Positions 38,573 through 48,333 of a stretch of DNA of 64,000 bases are shown piece after piece. The first letter of the stretch is position 1, and every line of letters starts with the position of its first letter. The position numbers and the translations under genes were made by a program. The stretch comes from Caballeronia sp. GAFFF1 (lineage in GTDB: Bacteria; Pseudomonadota; Gammaproteobacteria; Burkholderiales; Burkholderiaceae), in NCBI RefSeq assembly GCF_023630705.1, contig NZ_JALQEM010000005.1, positions 264,330 to 328,329 of the forward strand, given 5' to 3'. The notes beneath the pieces are model-generated. The model was not told the DNA's origin. It was given only the letters and a program-made list of their open reading frames with translations, and did no database searches.

Positions 38573-40095
38573 GGCTGCTCCTCGGAGATCGACGCATGCG
38601 CGGCGTACGCGAACGCGTTCACTTGGGCCAGCGCGAGCGGCGCGGCGGCACGCGTCTCCAGATGAAAGCGCCGCAGCAGATTGCGCGCCACCTTCGCCCG
38701 ATACGCGCTCGATGCGCGCATGTCGGTGAGCGGCTGGAAGTCGGCGTCGAGCGCGTTCATGGCGGCGCGCACGGTGTCGTCGCTCCATTGCGCGCCGACG
38801 AGCGCCGCTTCGGCCTGAGCTGCGCGTTTGGGCGTCGCCGCCATGCCGCCGAACGCAATCCGCGCGCTCGTCACGCGCTGGCTGTCGTCCAGCCGGATCG
38901 CGAAAGCGGCGCATACGGCGGAGATGTCCTGATCGTAGCGCTTCGCCACCTTGTACGTCCGGAACCGCAAGTCCGCGCCCGGGCGCGGCACGCGAATCGC
39001 CGCGACGAATTCGCCCGGCTGAAGCGCGGTCTTCTGATACGCGAGATAGAACGCGTCGAGCGGCATCGTGCGGGTCTTGTCGCCGTGTTGGAGCTCGAGT
39101 TCGGCGTTGAGCGCGATGAGCGCGGGCATCGAATCGCCGATCGGCGACCCGTTCGCGACGTTGCCGCCAAGCGTGCCGGCGTTGCGGATCGGGCGCGACG
39201 CGAAGCGCGTCCAGAGCTCGGCGAGTTCGGGGTAATCGGCGGTAAGCGCGGCATACGCGTCTTCGAGCGATGCCGCCGCGCCGATCGTCAGCGTCTGCGC
39301 GTCGCGCTCGATGCGCTTCAGTTCCTCGACATTGCCGATGAAGAGAATGTCGCCCACATCGCGAAACTGCTTGGTGATCCACAGGCCGATATCGGTGCTG
39401 CCCGCGAGCAGCCGCGCGTCCGGGTTCGCTGCCCGAAGGCGGGCGAATTCGTCGCGCGTGACGGGCGCATGAAACGCCGGGGCGCCGAAGGTTTCACCGC
39501 GCGCGTCCGGCGCCCGGTACTCGAACGTCTGCGTTCGGCGCAGGCCGGCGAGCGTTGCGCGGATCGCATCGCGGTCGAAAGCCGGCGGCGGGTAGTCGAA
39601 CATGCGCTCGGCGGCATCGATGATCGGCCGGTAGCCGGTGCAGCGGCACAGGTTCCCGGAAATGGCGGCGGCGATTTCGTCGCGCGAGGGCGGGCCGGCA
39701 TCGCGCGGATGGGCGTGATACAGCGCCCACAGCGACATCACGAAGCCCGGCGTGCAGAAGCCGCATTGCGAGCCGTGACAATCGACGAGCGCCTGTTGCA
39801 CCGGGTGCAGCGCGCCGTCCGCGCCGCGCAGGTCTTCGACGGTGAAAAGCGCGCGCGAATCGAGCGTCGGCAGAAGCTGGATGCACGCGTTGACGGCCTT
39901 GAGCGCGAGTTCGCCCGCCGAATCGAGTTCGCCGACGACCACGGTGCAGGCGCCGCAATCGCCTTCGGCGCAGCCTTCTTTGGTGCCGGTGCAGTCGTTC
40001 GCGCGCAGATGCTGAAGCACGGTGCGCGTGGCGGGCGCGTCGGCGATGTCGCGGACGGCGCCGCGGTGCAGGAAGCGGATGGTGTGCGTTGTCAT
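38569..40095 (-). CDS. xdhA: Xanthine dehydrogenase FeS/FAD subunit XdhA
   Basis: A 508-residue small subunit. Two [2Fe-2S] sites are visible: plant-type ferredoxin cysteines in TKEGCAEGDCGACTVV (near residues 38-53) and the helical domain CGFCTPGFVMS...NLCRCTGYRPI. The FAD-binding domain starts near residue 200 (LLAGSTDIGLW) with LGGNVANGSPIGDSMP. It passes electrons from the Moco centre to NAD. It heads the xdhABC operon; an AT-rich palindrome lies about 130 bases upstream of its start. Confidence 0.95.
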   Translation of the reverse strand: MTTHTIRFLHRGAVRDIADAPATRTVLQHLRANDCTGTKEGCAEGDCGACTVVVGELDSAGELALKAVNACIQLLPTLDSRALFTVEDLRGADGALHPVQQALVDCHGSQCGFCTPGFVMSLWALYHAHPRDAGPPSRDEIAAAISGNLCRCTGYRPIIDAAERMFDYPPPAFDRDAIRATLAGLRRTQTFEYRAPDARGETFGAPAFHAPVTRDEFARLRAANPDARLLAGSTDIGLWITKQFRDVGDILFIGNVEELKRIERDAQTLTIGAAASLEDAYAALTADYPELAELWTRFASRPIRNAGTLGGNVANGSPIGDSMPALIALNAELELQHGDKTRTMPLDAFYLAYQKTALQPGEFVAAIRVPRPGADLRFRTYKVAKRYDQDISAVCAAFAIRLDDSQRVTSARIAFGGMAATPKRAAQAEAALVGAQWSDDTVRAAMNALDADFQPLTDMRASSAYRAKVARNLLRRFHLETRAAAPLALAQVNAFAYAAHASISEEQP

Positions 40096-40224
40096 GAGCC
40101 GGGCAGGGACATTGCGGACCAGGCGCGCGTTACGCGGTTTCCGCCTGCATCCCGAAATTCCGGCATGTCACGCGGACTGCGCGCACGTAGATCGCCATCC
40201 AGACTCGACCATAGCACCGCAATA

Positions 40225-40246
40225 TCCCGAAAATATTTTTGGGATC
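40225..40246. promoter_or_regulatory. AT-rich 22-bp palindrome upstream of xdhA, operator candidate
   Basis: ATCCC and GGGAT half-sites flank a nearly symmetric AAAATATTTT core; only one position pair breaks the symmetry. It lies ~130 bases upstream of xdhA in otherwise GC-rich DNA and is not followed by a U run in either direction, so a dimeric repressor or activator site for the purine operon is more likely than a terminator. Confidence 0.4.
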
Positions 40247-40338
40247 GTATTCAGATTATGCGGAAGCGGTGATGCGGGGAAGTGAAATGCGAGAGAAAGG
40301 CAAGACGCGCGGGCCGTGAATGCCCGCGCCGAAGGCAG

Positions 40339-40884
40339 TCAAAGCGCCGCCGCCCGCGTTTTGCGCCTCGACCGGAGGCTCAACGCGACCAGCGCGAAGA
40401 TAATGGCGAACGCGACCAGCGACCACTGCGGCAGCGAGAGCCCGAGAATCGGCGGATAAGCGGTCTCGCAAAGCCCCGCCACCTTGAACACTTGCGGCAG
40501 CCAGCGCGCGGGCGGCAGGCTGTCGACGACGGGTTGCAACGCATCGAAGCCGCAGCTGAAGCCGGGATTCGCCTGAATGTAGACGTGCCGCGCGGCCGTG
40601 GCGAGCCCGCCGAGCGCCGAAAGCGCGACGAGCGCCTCCAGCAGCGCGACGCCGCGCCAGCCGTTGAAGCCCGCGCCGAGAAACGCGAACACGGCGATCA
40701 GCACGAAAAAGTAGCGCTGGATGATGCACAGCGGACACGGGTCTTCGCCATGGAAGAATTGCAGATACAGCGCCCCGGCGACGAGCGCGAGACAGACGAA
40801 GCCCAGCAGCGTCAAGAGCCGCCGCTCGCGGCGCAGCGCGCGGTCGTCCTCGTGCATCGTGAATTGATGTAGATGGTTGTTCAT
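40339..40884 (-). CDS. dsbB: Disulfide bond formation protein DsbB
   Basis: A 181-residue inner-membrane protein with four transmembrane helices that reoxidises DsbA using ubiquinone. The first periplasmic pair is CPLC in [15 protein letters not shown] near residues 50-53. The second pair is in NPGFSCGF and AGLCETAYP. The chosen ATG gives 20 residues before the first helix; an internal ATG nine codons on (MHEDD) is also possible, and neither has a strong ribosome binding site. Confidence 0.92.
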   Translation of the reverse strand: MNNHLHQFTMHEDDRALRRERRLLTLLGFVCLALVAGALYLQFFHGEDPCPLCIIQRYFFVLIAVFAFLGAGFNGWRGVALLEALVALSALGGLATAARHVYIQANPGFSCGFDALQPVVDSLPPARWLPQVFKVAGLCETAYPPILGLSLPQWSLVAFAIIFALVALSLRSRRKTRAAAL

Positions 40885-40997
40885 TATTTCGCAACGTTTC
40901 GAGAAGGAAGCACCTGACCGGGCGGGCATCGCGCAGGAATTTTAGCGCGATCGCCCGGTGCGAAACACAGCCGCGTTTTCGCGAACGATGCGGCGTG

Positions 40998-42377
40998 TCA
41001 GCGCGTCGTCTCCAGCACGGCCTCGACCGCGCGGCCGATGGACAGCAGCGTGTCGTCGGCGTTCGGCGCGCCCGCGAGCATGAGGCCGACCGGCGCCTCG
41101 CCGCGCCGATGACACGGCAGCGACAGCGCGCAGGCATCGAGAAAATTGAAGGTCGTCGGGTTGCGCAGCACGAGCGCATTGGTGCGCGCGAAGCTGTCGT
41201 CGTCCGTCGCAAGCTCCGCGATGCGCGGCGGCAGCACGGGCACCGTCGGGCAGACAATGGCGTCGAAGCGTTGCCAGAGCGTCGTGGGCGCGGCCTCGAT
41301 CATGGCGGCGCGCGCCTCGCACAGTTCGATGTAGTCCGCGGCGCTCGCGGTTTCCGCGCGCATGAGACGCGCCAGCACGCGCGAATCGTATTCGCTTGCG
41401 TGCGCGGCAATCAGCTTGCGATGCCATGCGTACGCCTCGATCGCCACGAGCCCGAAGCGGTTGATCTCGGGCAGACGGTCGAGCGGCGCGAAGCGCACGT
41501 CTTCCACCAGCGCGCCCGCGGCGGCGAGATGATCGACTGCCGCCTGCACGGCCTGCGCGACAGGCGCTTCCACGCCGTCCGTCACGTAATTCGTGAGCAC
41601 GCCGAGGCGCACGCCGTCGAGCGGGCGCGTGGCGGGCACGTCCGGCTCGCGCCCCGCGAGGATGCGGTCGACGAGCGCGCAGCACGCGACCGTCGCGCCG
41701 ATCGGCCCGAACGAATCGAGCGTCTTGGAAAGCGGCACGCCGCCTTGCTTCGGAATGCGGCTCGCGGTCGGCTTGAAGCCGGTCAGGCCGCAGAACGCGG
41801 CGGGAATGCGCAGCGAACCGCCCGTATCGGTGCCGAGCGCGACGGCGGCCATGCCGTCCGCGACGGATGCCGCCGCGCCCGACGACGATCCGCCCGCGAT
41901 GCGCGCGTCGTCCGGCACATTCGCTCGGTACGGGGAGCGCGGCGTCCCATAGTGCGGATTGAGCCCGAGCCCCGAAAACGCGAACTCGCTCATGTTCGTG
42001 CGTCCGACGATCACCGCGCCCGCGCGGCGCAGGCGCGCGACCGTGACGGCATCGGCGCGGGCGGGCTGCGCGTTCGCGAGCACGCGCGATCCGGCGCGCG
42101 TCACCTGACCTTCGACATCGAAGAGATCTTTCACGGACACCGGAATGCCCGCGAGCGGCGAGAGCACCGTGCCTGCGCGGCGCAGCGCGTCGTGGGCGTC
42201 GGCGGCGGCGCGGGCGTGTTCGGCATCGACTTGAAGGAACACGGTCGAGCCCTGGCCGTTGGGATCGGCGATCCGTTCCAGCGCGGTCTCGACAAGCGCG
42301 CGGCTCGTCGTGCGGCCGCACTTCAATTCTGCGGCGAGGAGGGCTAGCGGGGGGAACTGCGGCGCAGTGGTCGGCAT
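40998..42377 (-). CDS. Amidase (amidase signature family)
   Basis: A 459-residue hydrolase with the Ser-cisSer-Lys triad: catalytic Lys in GIPVSVKDLFD (near residue 83), cis-Ser in AGGSSSGAAASVADG, and nucleophile Ser in TDTGGSLRIPAAFCG. The family covers GatA, allophanate hydrolase and many aliphatic or aryl amidases. This gene stands alone without gatB/gatC or urea carboxylase partners, so the substrate is open. The neighbours (dsbB, hemN) give no functional clue. Confidence 0.85.
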   Translation of the reverse strand: MPTTAPQFPPLALLAAELKCGRTTSRALVETALERIADPNGQGSTVFLQVDAEHARAAADAHDALRRAGTVLSPLAGIPVSVKDLFDVEGQVTRAGSRVLANAQPARADAVTVARLRRAGAVIVGRTNMSEFAFSGLGLNPHYGTPRSPYRANVPDDARIAGGSSSGAAASVADGMAAVALGTDTGGSLRIPAAFCGLTGFKPTASRIPKQGGVPLSKTLDSFGPIGATVACCALVDRILAGREPDVPATRPLDGVRLGVLTNYVTDGVEAPVAQAVQAAVDHLAAAGALVEDVRFAPLDRLPEINRFGLVAIEAYAWHRKLIAAHASEYDSRVLARLMRAETASAADYIELCEARAAMIEAAPTTLWQRFDAIVCPTVPVLPPRIAELATDDDSFARTNALVLRNPTTFNFLDACALSLPCHRRGEAPVGLMLAGAPNADDTLLSIGRAVEAVLETTR

Positions 42378-42624
42378 GGCATCGAGCAGTGGCGTTGCCG
42401 GCGGCGGCGCTGGCGAAGCGTGCGGCGGGCTTCGTTGATCGCGCCGGCGGCGGTCCGATGCGGGCGGCGGCGCGACGCATCGGCGGTGAAAGGGCGGGCG
42501 GTCGCGGCGAACTGAAGCCGGACGCCCAGGGTGGCTGTCATTCTAAGCCAGCGCAGTAAAAAATACGCGACCCCGAGGCGACCCCGACGCGACCACGCCG
42601 TTACCGATGCGATGAGTCGTGCGT

Positions 42625-44007
42625 TCAGATCGTCCGCGAGAAGCGCCGGAGGCTGGCCTGTCCCAGATAGCGGTCGAACACCGACGCGACGTTGCGCACG
42701 AGCATGCGTCCGGCCGGCAGCACGCGAATGGCGTCCGGCGCGATGTCGATGAGGCCGTCGTCGGCCATCGGCGCGAGGCGCGCGAGTTCGGCCGCGAAGG
42801 TGTCGGCGAAGACGATGCCGTGTTCGCGCTCGACGTCCGAAAAGCGCAGCGCGCCGCCGCACATGAGCCGCATGATGACGTCGCGGCGCAGGAGATCGTC
42901 GGCGGTAAGGCGCACGCCGCGCCGGATCGCGAAGCGCCCCGCGTCGATGGCGGCTGCGTAGTCGGCGATCGCGCGCGCGTTCTGCGCGTAGACGTCGCCG
43001 ACCTTGCCGATGGACGACGCGCCGATGCCGATCAGATCGCAGTCCGCATGCGTGCTGTAGCCCTGGAAATTGCGCTGGAGCGTGCCGGCTTCATAAGCGC
43101 GGGCGAGTTCGTCGCCGGGCAGCGCAAAATGATCCATGCCGATGTAGACATAACCGGCATCGCTCATCCGCTCGATCACGCGCTCAAGAATGGCGAGCCG
43201 CACGGCGGCCGAAGGCAGCGCCGCCTCGTCAATCTGACGCTGCATTTTGAAGAGCGCAGGCATGTGCGCATAGCCGAAGACGGAGACGCGGTCCGGCGCG
43301 AGCGCCACGATCGCATCGAGCGTGCGCGTGAAGCTCTCGACGCTCTGATGCGGCAAGCCGTAGATCAGATCGACGCTCACCGACTCGAAGCCGTGCTCGC
43401 GCGCCGCGCGCATCACGTCCTCGGTCATCGCGCGCGGCTGGATGCGGTTGACCGCCTGCTGCACGCGCTCGTCGAAGTCCTGCACGCCGAGGCTCAGCCG
43501 GTTGAAGCCGAGTTCGCGCAGCACCGCGATGGTTTCCGCGGACGCTTCGCGCGGGTCCACTTCGATCGAATATTCGGCGCGCGCATCGCGCACGAGGTTG
43601 AAGTGCGCGGCGGTGGCGGCCATGAGTTCGGCCATCTCATCGTGGGAGAGGAATGTCGGCGTGCCGCCGCCCCAGTGAAGCTGCGTGACGGGGCGGCGCG
43701 TATCGAAGCACGCGGCCTGCATCGCGAGTTCGCGTTTCATGCGATCCAGATACGGGCGGGCGTGCGCGCGATTTTTCGTCGCGACCTTGTTGCAGCCGCA
43801 ATAGAAGCAGACGGTGTCGCAGAACGGAATGTGGAAGTACAGCGACAGTTCCGCCGACGCGCCGCCTCGGCTTGCGGCTTCGAAGTAGTGCGCGGGATCG
43901 AACGATTCCGTGAACTGGACGGCCGTGGGGTAGGACGTGTAGCGCGGGCCGTTCGCGTCGTAGCGCGCGAGCAGGTCCGGGCGAAAGAGGGTGTCGGCGA
44001 GAGTCAT
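42625..44007 (-). CDS. hemN: Oxygen-independent coproporphyrinogen III oxidase
   Basis: A 460-residue radical SAM enzyme converting coproporphyrinogen III to protoporphyrinogen IX without oxygen. The HemN-type cluster motif CDTVCFYCGC (C63, C67, C70, C72) has the extra fourth cysteine that HemW lacks. RYTSYPTAVQF near residue 22 and GGGTPTFLS are further family marks. The start is the ATG giving a standard N-terminus. It implies heme synthesis under low oxygen. Confidence 0.95.
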   Translation of the reverse strand: MTLADTLFRPDLLARYDANGPRYTSYPTAVQFTESFDPAHYFEAASRGGASAELSLYFHIPFCDTVCFYCGCNKVATKNRAHARPYLDRMKRELAMQAACFDTRRPVTQLHWGGGTPTFLSHDEMAELMAATAAHFNLVRDARAEYSIEVDPREASAETIAVLRELGFNRLSLGVQDFDERVQQAVNRIQPRAMTEDVMRAAREHGFESVSVDLIYGLPHQSVESFTRTLDAIVALAPDRVSVFGYAHMPALFKMQRQIDEAALPSAAVRLAILERVIERMSDAGYVYIGMDHFALPGDELARAYEAGTLQRNFQGYSTHADCDLIGIGASSIGKVGDVYAQNARAIADYAAAIDAGRFAIRRGVRLTADDLLRRDVIMRLMCGGALRFSDVEREHGIVFADTFAAELARLAPMADDGLIDIAPDAIRVLPAGRMLVRNVASVFDRYLGQASLRRFSRTI

Positions 44008-44146
44008 GGGCAGCCTTCGAGTTGCGCCGATCTTACGCGGGCGCGTGCGCGCGCGCCTTGCGTGATAACGTCGCAGCCGCTTTCCGGGGTGCTCCTGGCT
44101 GGCATGGGACAATGGCGCCCTAGCCGCTGTCTCGTCTGCTTTCGCC

Positions 44147-44428
44147 ATGTCTACTTCGTCTTCGTCCCCTCATGCCTGCCGCGAAGGATGCGGCGCGTGC
44201 TGCATCGCGCCGTCCATCACGAGCGCCATTCCCGGCATGCCCAACGGCAAGCGCGCGGGCGAGCCGTGCGTCCAGCTCGACGATGACCTGCGCTGCAAGA
44301 TCTTCGGCGATCCGCGCCGGCCCGCGTGTTGCGGCGGCCTGCAGCCGTCAGCCGAGATGTGCGGCGAGACGCGCGAGCATGCTGTTCAGTGGCTCACGCG
44401 GCTCGAAATCGACACGCAACCGCAATGA
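44147..44428 (+). CDS. YkgJ family cysteine-cluster protein
   Basis: A 93-residue protein with the CxxxCxxCC pattern typical of the family (CREGCGACC at residues ~11-19) plus later cysteines in [17 protein letters not shown] and AEMCGETRE, a probable metal- or FeS-binding site. The function is unknown; the family is described as putative zinc- or iron-chelating. It overlaps no neighbour but lies 50 bases upstream of the DUF1439 gene. Confidence 0.85.
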   Translation: MSTSSSSPHACREGCGACCIAPSITSAIPGMPNGKRAGEPCVQLDDDLRCKIFGDPRRPACCGGLQPSAEMCGETREHAVQWLTRLEIDTQPQ

Positions 44429-44478
44429 ACTTCGTTTGTCCAAGCACCGTCACGACATCCAGTACAGGAGATTCCCGC

Positions 44479-45066
44479 ATGCCACGACCCGTCGCGCCGC
44501 TCAGGCGCCGGTTGCTGCTGGGCGCGCTCGCCGCGTGGCCGGCACTCGCGCTCGTATCGACGGCGGATGCCGCATCCATCTTTCCGTTTATTCCGGACCA
44601 CTACACATTTTCGCAAAAGCAGGTGCAGGAAGCGGTCGCGCGCAAGTTCCCGCTGGAACGCACCGCGCGGCAGATTTTCGATGTCGTGCTGAGCAATCCT
44701 GTGGTCGGCATGGCGGCGGACCGCAATCGCGTCACGGTGCGCGTGGATGCGCGGCTTTCCACGCCCTTCATGCCGAGCCCGGTGAACGGCGCGTTCACGT
44801 TGTCGACGCAACTGGCGTACGACGCCCCGAGCCGCTCGGTCGTGCTCGTCTCGCCAACGGTTGACGACTCGCAGCTGACCGGCGACGCTGCCCAGTACAA
44901 CCAACAAATCGCGGCGGCCGGCGCGCTGCTCGCAGCGCAATTGCTCGACCGCTATCCCATCTACACGTTCAAGCCGGAAGAGCTGCAATTTGCGGGCGTG
45001 TCTTACGAACCCGGTACAATCACAGTCCTTACAAACGGCATACGCGTTCAGATTGTCGAGAAGTGA
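44479..45066 (+). CDS. DUF1439 (YceB-like) exported protein
   Basis: A 195-residue exported protein. The N-terminus RRRLLLGALAAWPALALVSTADA is a signal sequence with an RRR that could allow Tat export; there is no lipobox. The mature part starts with the family pattern YTFSQKQVQEAVARKFPLER and continues as a lipid-binding-like beta-rich fold related to YceB. AGGAG eight bases upstream sets the start. It precedes uppP by 61 bases. Confidence 0.82.
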   Translation: MPRPVAPLRRRLLLGALAAWPALALVSTADAASIFPFIPDHYTFSQKQVQEAVARKFPLERTARQIFDVVLSNPVVGMAADRNRVTVRVDARLSTPFMPSPVNGAFTLSTQLAYDAPSRSVVLVSPTVDDSQLTGDAAQYNQQIAAAGALLAAQLLDRYPIYTFKPEELQFAGVSYEPGTITVLTNGIRVQIVEK

Positions 45067-45127
45067 ATCGAAATCCTGGCGCGCAGTGCTCTACACCTGC
45101 AGCAAAAAAGCGAACAAGGGCTGACGG

Positions 45128-45961
45128 ATGGACTGGATTCTGATGGTGAAGGCGCTCGTGCTGGGCGTCGTGGAAGGCTTGACGGAGTTTCTGCCGGTGT
45201 CGAGCACGGGGCATCTGATCGTCGCGGGCAGTCTGCTCAATTTCACCGACGCGCAAGCCAAGACGTTCGATGTCGTCATTCAGTTCGGCGCGATTCTCGC
45301 AATCTGCTGGGAATATCGCGGCAAGATCGGCTCGGTGGTGGGCGGCCTCGGCAGCCGTCCGGACGCGCGGCGGTTTGCGATCAACGTCATCATCGCGACC
45401 ATTCCGGCAATCGTGCTGGGCCTGTTGCTCGAAAAGAAGATCAAGTCGGTGCTGTTCTCGCCGGTGCCGGTCTCGGTCGCGCTGATCGTCGGCGGGATCG
45501 TGATTCTGTGGGCCGAGGCGCGCCAGCGCGATCGCGGAGCGCCGCCGCGCGTGCATTCGGTCGATGACCTCTCGTACGCCGATGCGCTGAAAGTCGGCCT
45601 CGCGCAATGCCTCGCGCTGATTCCCGGCACCTCGCGTTCGGGCGCGACGATCATCGGCGGCATGCTGTTCGGGCTGGAGCGCCGCGCGGCCACCGAATTT
45701 TCGTTCTTCCTCGCCATCCCGATCATCTTCGGCGCGACGCTCTACGAAATGGCCAAGTACTGGCGCGCGCTCACCGTGAACGACCTCGGGCTCTTTGCCA
45801 TCGGGCTCGTCTCCGCGTTCGTGAGCGCCTTCGTCTGCGTGCGCTGGCTGCTCCGTTACGTCGCCTCGCACGATTTCACGGCATTCGCGTGGTATCGCAT
45901 CGGCTTCGGGCTGCTGATCCTGATCGTCGGCTATAGCGGCGGGTTGAGCTGGGCAGACTGA
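45128..45961 (+). CDS. uppP: Undecaprenyl-diphosphatase UppP (BacA)
   Basis: A 277-residue membrane phosphatase that recycles the undecaprenyl carrier lipid for peptidoglycan synthesis. The active-site motifs are [16 protein letters not shown] (residues 17-32) and [15 protein letters not shown] near residues 163-177. About eight transmembrane helices are evident. It ends at a strong terminator palindrome. Confidence 0.95.
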   Translation: MDWILMVKALVLGVVEGLTEFLPVSSTGHLIVAGSLLNFTDAQAKTFDVVIQFGAILAICWEYRGKIGSVVGGLGSRPDARRFAINVIIATIPAIVLGLLLEKKIKSVLFSPVPVSVALIVGGIVILWAEARQRDRGAPPRVHSVDDLSYADALKVGLAQCLALIPGTSRSGATIIGGMLFGLERRAATEFSFFLAIPIIFGATLYEMAKYWRALTVNDLGLFAIGLVSAFVSAFVCVRWLLRYVASHDFTAFAWYRIGFGLLILIVGYSGGLSWAD

Positions 45962-45980
45962 TCGGCTTGCGTGCCGCACA

Positions 45981-46016
45981 AACGACAACGCCACGGCTAG
46001 CCGTGGCGTTGTCGTT
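45981..46016. terminator. 36-bp perfect palindrome, bidirectional terminator
   Basis: A 16-bp perfect inverted repeat surrounds a self-complementary CTAG, giving a 36-base perfect palindrome between converging uppP and trmB. The stem core is CAACGCCACGG/CCGTGGCGTTG, with TTTTC on the plus-strand side. It probably terminates both genes. Confidence 0.75.
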
Positions 46017-46027
46017 TTCAGCGCGAC

Positions 46028-46777
46028 TTACTTGCGGCGAAAGAGCAGATCCCAGACGCCGTGTCCGAGCCGCAAGCCGCGCCGCTCGAACTTGGTCACC
46101 GGCCGGTAATCCGGACGCGGCGCGTAGCCGTCCGCCGTGTTTTCGAGCGTCGGTTCCGCCGAAAGCACGTCGAGCATCTGCTCCGCGTAGTTCTGCCAGT
46201 CGGTCGCGAGATGCAGATAGCCGCCCGGCTTCACGCGCGAGCTCAGGAGCGCGACGAACTTCGGCTGGATGAGCCGGCGCTTGTGGTGCCGCGCCTTGTG
46301 CCACGGATCGGGAAAGTAGATGTGCACGCCGTCGAGACTCGCGGGCGCGATCATGTGTTCGAGCACCTCGACCGCGTCGTGCTGAAGGATGCGGATGTTG
46401 CCGAGCTGCTGCTCGCCGATCAGCTTCAACAGCGCGCCGACGCCCGGCTCGTGCACTTCCACGCCGATGAAGTTGTCGCCGGGGCGCGCGGCCGCGATTT
46501 CCGCCGTCGTCGCGCCCATGCCGAAACCGATTTCCAGCACGCGCGGCGCCTGCCGGCCGAAGAGGGCGTCCCAGTCCGCGAGTTCCGGCGCGTACGGCAC
46601 GACGAAACGCGGACCCAGTTCGTCCATCGCGCGTTGCTGTCCCGGCGAAACGCGGCCCGCGCGCGTCACGAAACTGCGAATACGCCGATGATGCAGCGGC
46701 TGCGATGCCGCAGTTTCGATACGCTCACCGGCGGCTTGCGCGTCGTCGTCGTGGGAATCGTGGGATTGGTCGTTCAT
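46028..46777 (-). CDS. trmB: tRNA (guanine-N7-)-methyltransferase
   Basis: A 249-residue SAM-dependent enzyme that methylates G46 in the tRNA variable loop. The SAM-binding [15 protein letters not shown] lies near residue 80, and the catalytic [20 protein letters not shown] is diagnostic. The N-terminal ~35 residues are unconserved. Confidence 0.95.
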   Translation of the reverse strand: MNDQSHDSHDDDAQAAGERIETAASQPLHHRRIRSFVTRAGRVSPGQQRAMDELGPRFVVPYAPELADWDALFGRQAPRVLEIGFGMGATTAEIAAARPGDNFIGVEVHEPGVGALLKLIGEQQLGNIRILQHDAVEVLEHMIAPASLDGVHIYFPDPWHKARHHKRRLIQPKFVALLSSRVKPGGYLHLATDWQNYAEQMLDVLSAEPTLENTADGYAPRPDYRPVTKFERRGLRLGHGVWDLLFRRK

Positions 46778-46815
46778 GGCGGGATCGGAATGCGAAGAAG
46801 CGTCGCGCGGAAACT

Positions 46816-46848
46816 AAAAAGCCGCCTCGCTGTATGGAAGGCGGCTTT
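46816..46848 (-). terminator. Terminator downstream of tRNA-Gly
   Basis: The AGCCGCCT/AGGCGGCT stem is followed on the minus strand by TTTTTAG. It lies 35 bases beyond the tRNA-Gly 3' end and upstream of trmB. Confidence 0.8.
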
Positions 46849-46882
46849 CGCTTATTTGCTGCTTATCTGTTGCTCGTGAATC

Positions 46883-46957
46883 TGGAGCGGGCGATGGGAA
46901 TCGAACCCACGTCAGTAGCTTGGGAAGCTACGGTAATAGCCATTATACGACGCCCGC
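46883..46957 (-). tRNA. tRNA-Gly(CCC)
   Basis: A 75-base cloverleaf with acceptor stem GCGGGCG/CGCCCGC, discriminator T and encoded CCA. The anticodon arm GTAGC-TTCCCAA-GCTAC gives anticodon CCC. Confidence 0.95.
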
Positions 46958-47019
46958 GTGAGCCGACTATTGTAAGCGCAAGGCGCGCCGCCGCGCAATC
47001 GCGGGCGGCGCGGCCCGGT

Positions 47020-47580
47020 TCAGATGCCGAAGAGCGTCATCGAGACTGCGACGCGCGTCACCACCATCAGCAGCACCTGCACGATCACGAAGAGCAGGAT
47101 CGGCGACAAATCGATGCCGCCTAAGCGCGGCACGATGCGGCGCAGCGGATCGAGAAACGGCGCGGTGATCTGATAGAGCAGCGGCATGGCCGGCGACTGC
47201 GGATTGAGCCACGAAAGCAGCGCCATCAGAATCGTCATCCAGATGATGAGGTTGAGCGCCCACTTCACGACCGTCAGCGCCGCGACGAGCAGGAGCATCG
47301 GCAGCATGACCGTCGGATCGACGCCGGCGAGATAGACCATCAACGTCACATAGACCAGCGCCGCGATATAGGCGGCGACAATGCTGGCCCAATCGATCTT
47401 GCCGCCCGGCAGAATCTTGCGCAGCGGCAGCACGATCCAGTTGGTCGCCTGCATGACGGCATTCGACACCGGGTTGTACGGCGGCATGCGCACGACCTGC
47501 ATCCACGCGCGCAGGAGCAGCGCCGCGCCGAACAGAGTGAAAACGGTATTGAGCAGAAAACGGGCGATATCGCCGAACAT
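47020..47580 (-). CDS. YggT family integral membrane protein
   Basis: A 186-residue protein with two YggT repeats, each a pair of hydrophobic segments, and the family motif ITAPFLDPLRRIVPRLGGIDLSP near residue 145. YggT proteins are linked to osmotic tolerance and envelope or division functions, but the mechanism is unclear. The MFGDIARF start is preferred; an upstream ATG adds 10 residues. Confidence 0.88.
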   Translation of the reverse strand: MFGDIARFLLNTVFTLFGAALLLRAWMQVVRMPPYNPVSNAVMQATNWIVLPLRKILPGGKIDWASIVAAYIAALVYVTLMVYLAGVDPTVMLPMLLLVAALTVVKWALNLIIWMTILMALLSWLNPQSPAMPLLYQITAPFLDPLRRIVPRLGGIDLSPILLFVIVQVLLMVVTRVAVSMTLFGI

Positions 47581-48333
47581 CTCGGGTCCTCTGGAAAACG
47601 TGCGCGGCAAGAAGGCCGCGCCTGGGTCGGGAAAAGCGAAGGAACGGATGACGCTTGGCAGCCGCTAGGACGGCCGCCGGGACTGACGCCAGGATAGACG
47701 CTGGCTTGGCGCGGCGAACGCGCACGCTGCGTCGCGCGAGTCGTAGTGAGTGACCTTGATCATTGTTCGTTCTCTGGACTGGATGTCATGTGAAGTCGTC
47801 GCGCCCGGGCCGATGCCCGCGAGCGCCGCGATTTCTTTCTCTTGCGAGCGAAAGGCGCCTTGCATTCCCCGCCCACCGTCAATGCCGGTGGGGCGCCGGA
47901 CGTCACCATAACATGGCTGCGGGGCGGCTTGGGCGCGTTGTCGAACAACGACGAGCGTTTCCTCTCACAGTCGGTTGAAAGCGGATCGCAAGCATAGCGC
48001 ATGGGCGCGCGCACTGCCGCAAACCCTGATGTTGCCGCCGCACGACGCTTTGCGCGAGCGCGTTTCACGCAAAGATGGCAGCATAGGATGACAGAAAACG
48101 ATTGAATCAGACGCCGTTACGGATCTAGCAGCATTGCGCCGTTTAATCCATGGCATGTTTTCTGCTGGTTATGTGGTTCACCGCACGCGGCTTGCGTGGT
48201 TTGGTTCTTTTGCGAACATTGATGAACGAACCGGGCGCGAATACTAAAGACAAGAGTGATTAACGGAAACGCATCGTCCGCTTTTAAGCGGTGCTTTTCT
48301 CGACGTTTTCAAAACGCTACGTTCGGAGGTCGC
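47581..48333. other. Long intergenic region between yggT and small basic protein gene
   Basis: About 750 bases with no firm gene. A 32-codon minus-strand frame at 47665-47763 (MIKVTHYDSRDAAC...) lies upstream of the YggT gene with a poor ribosome binding site and could be a leader peptide. A CCCACCG/CGGTGGG hairpin sits near 47871-47893 without a U run. The right end holds a promoter (48219-48247) and a CCGCTT/AAGCGG hairpin in the leader of the gene at 48334. Confidence 0.4.
48219..48247 (+). promoter_or_regulatory. Putative sigma-70 promoter of the small basic protein gene
   Basis: TTGATG and TACTAA hexamers are separated by exactly 17 bases, 86 bases before the ATG at 48334. The leader in between contains a short CCGCTT/AAGCGG hairpin. 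Confidence 0.4.
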
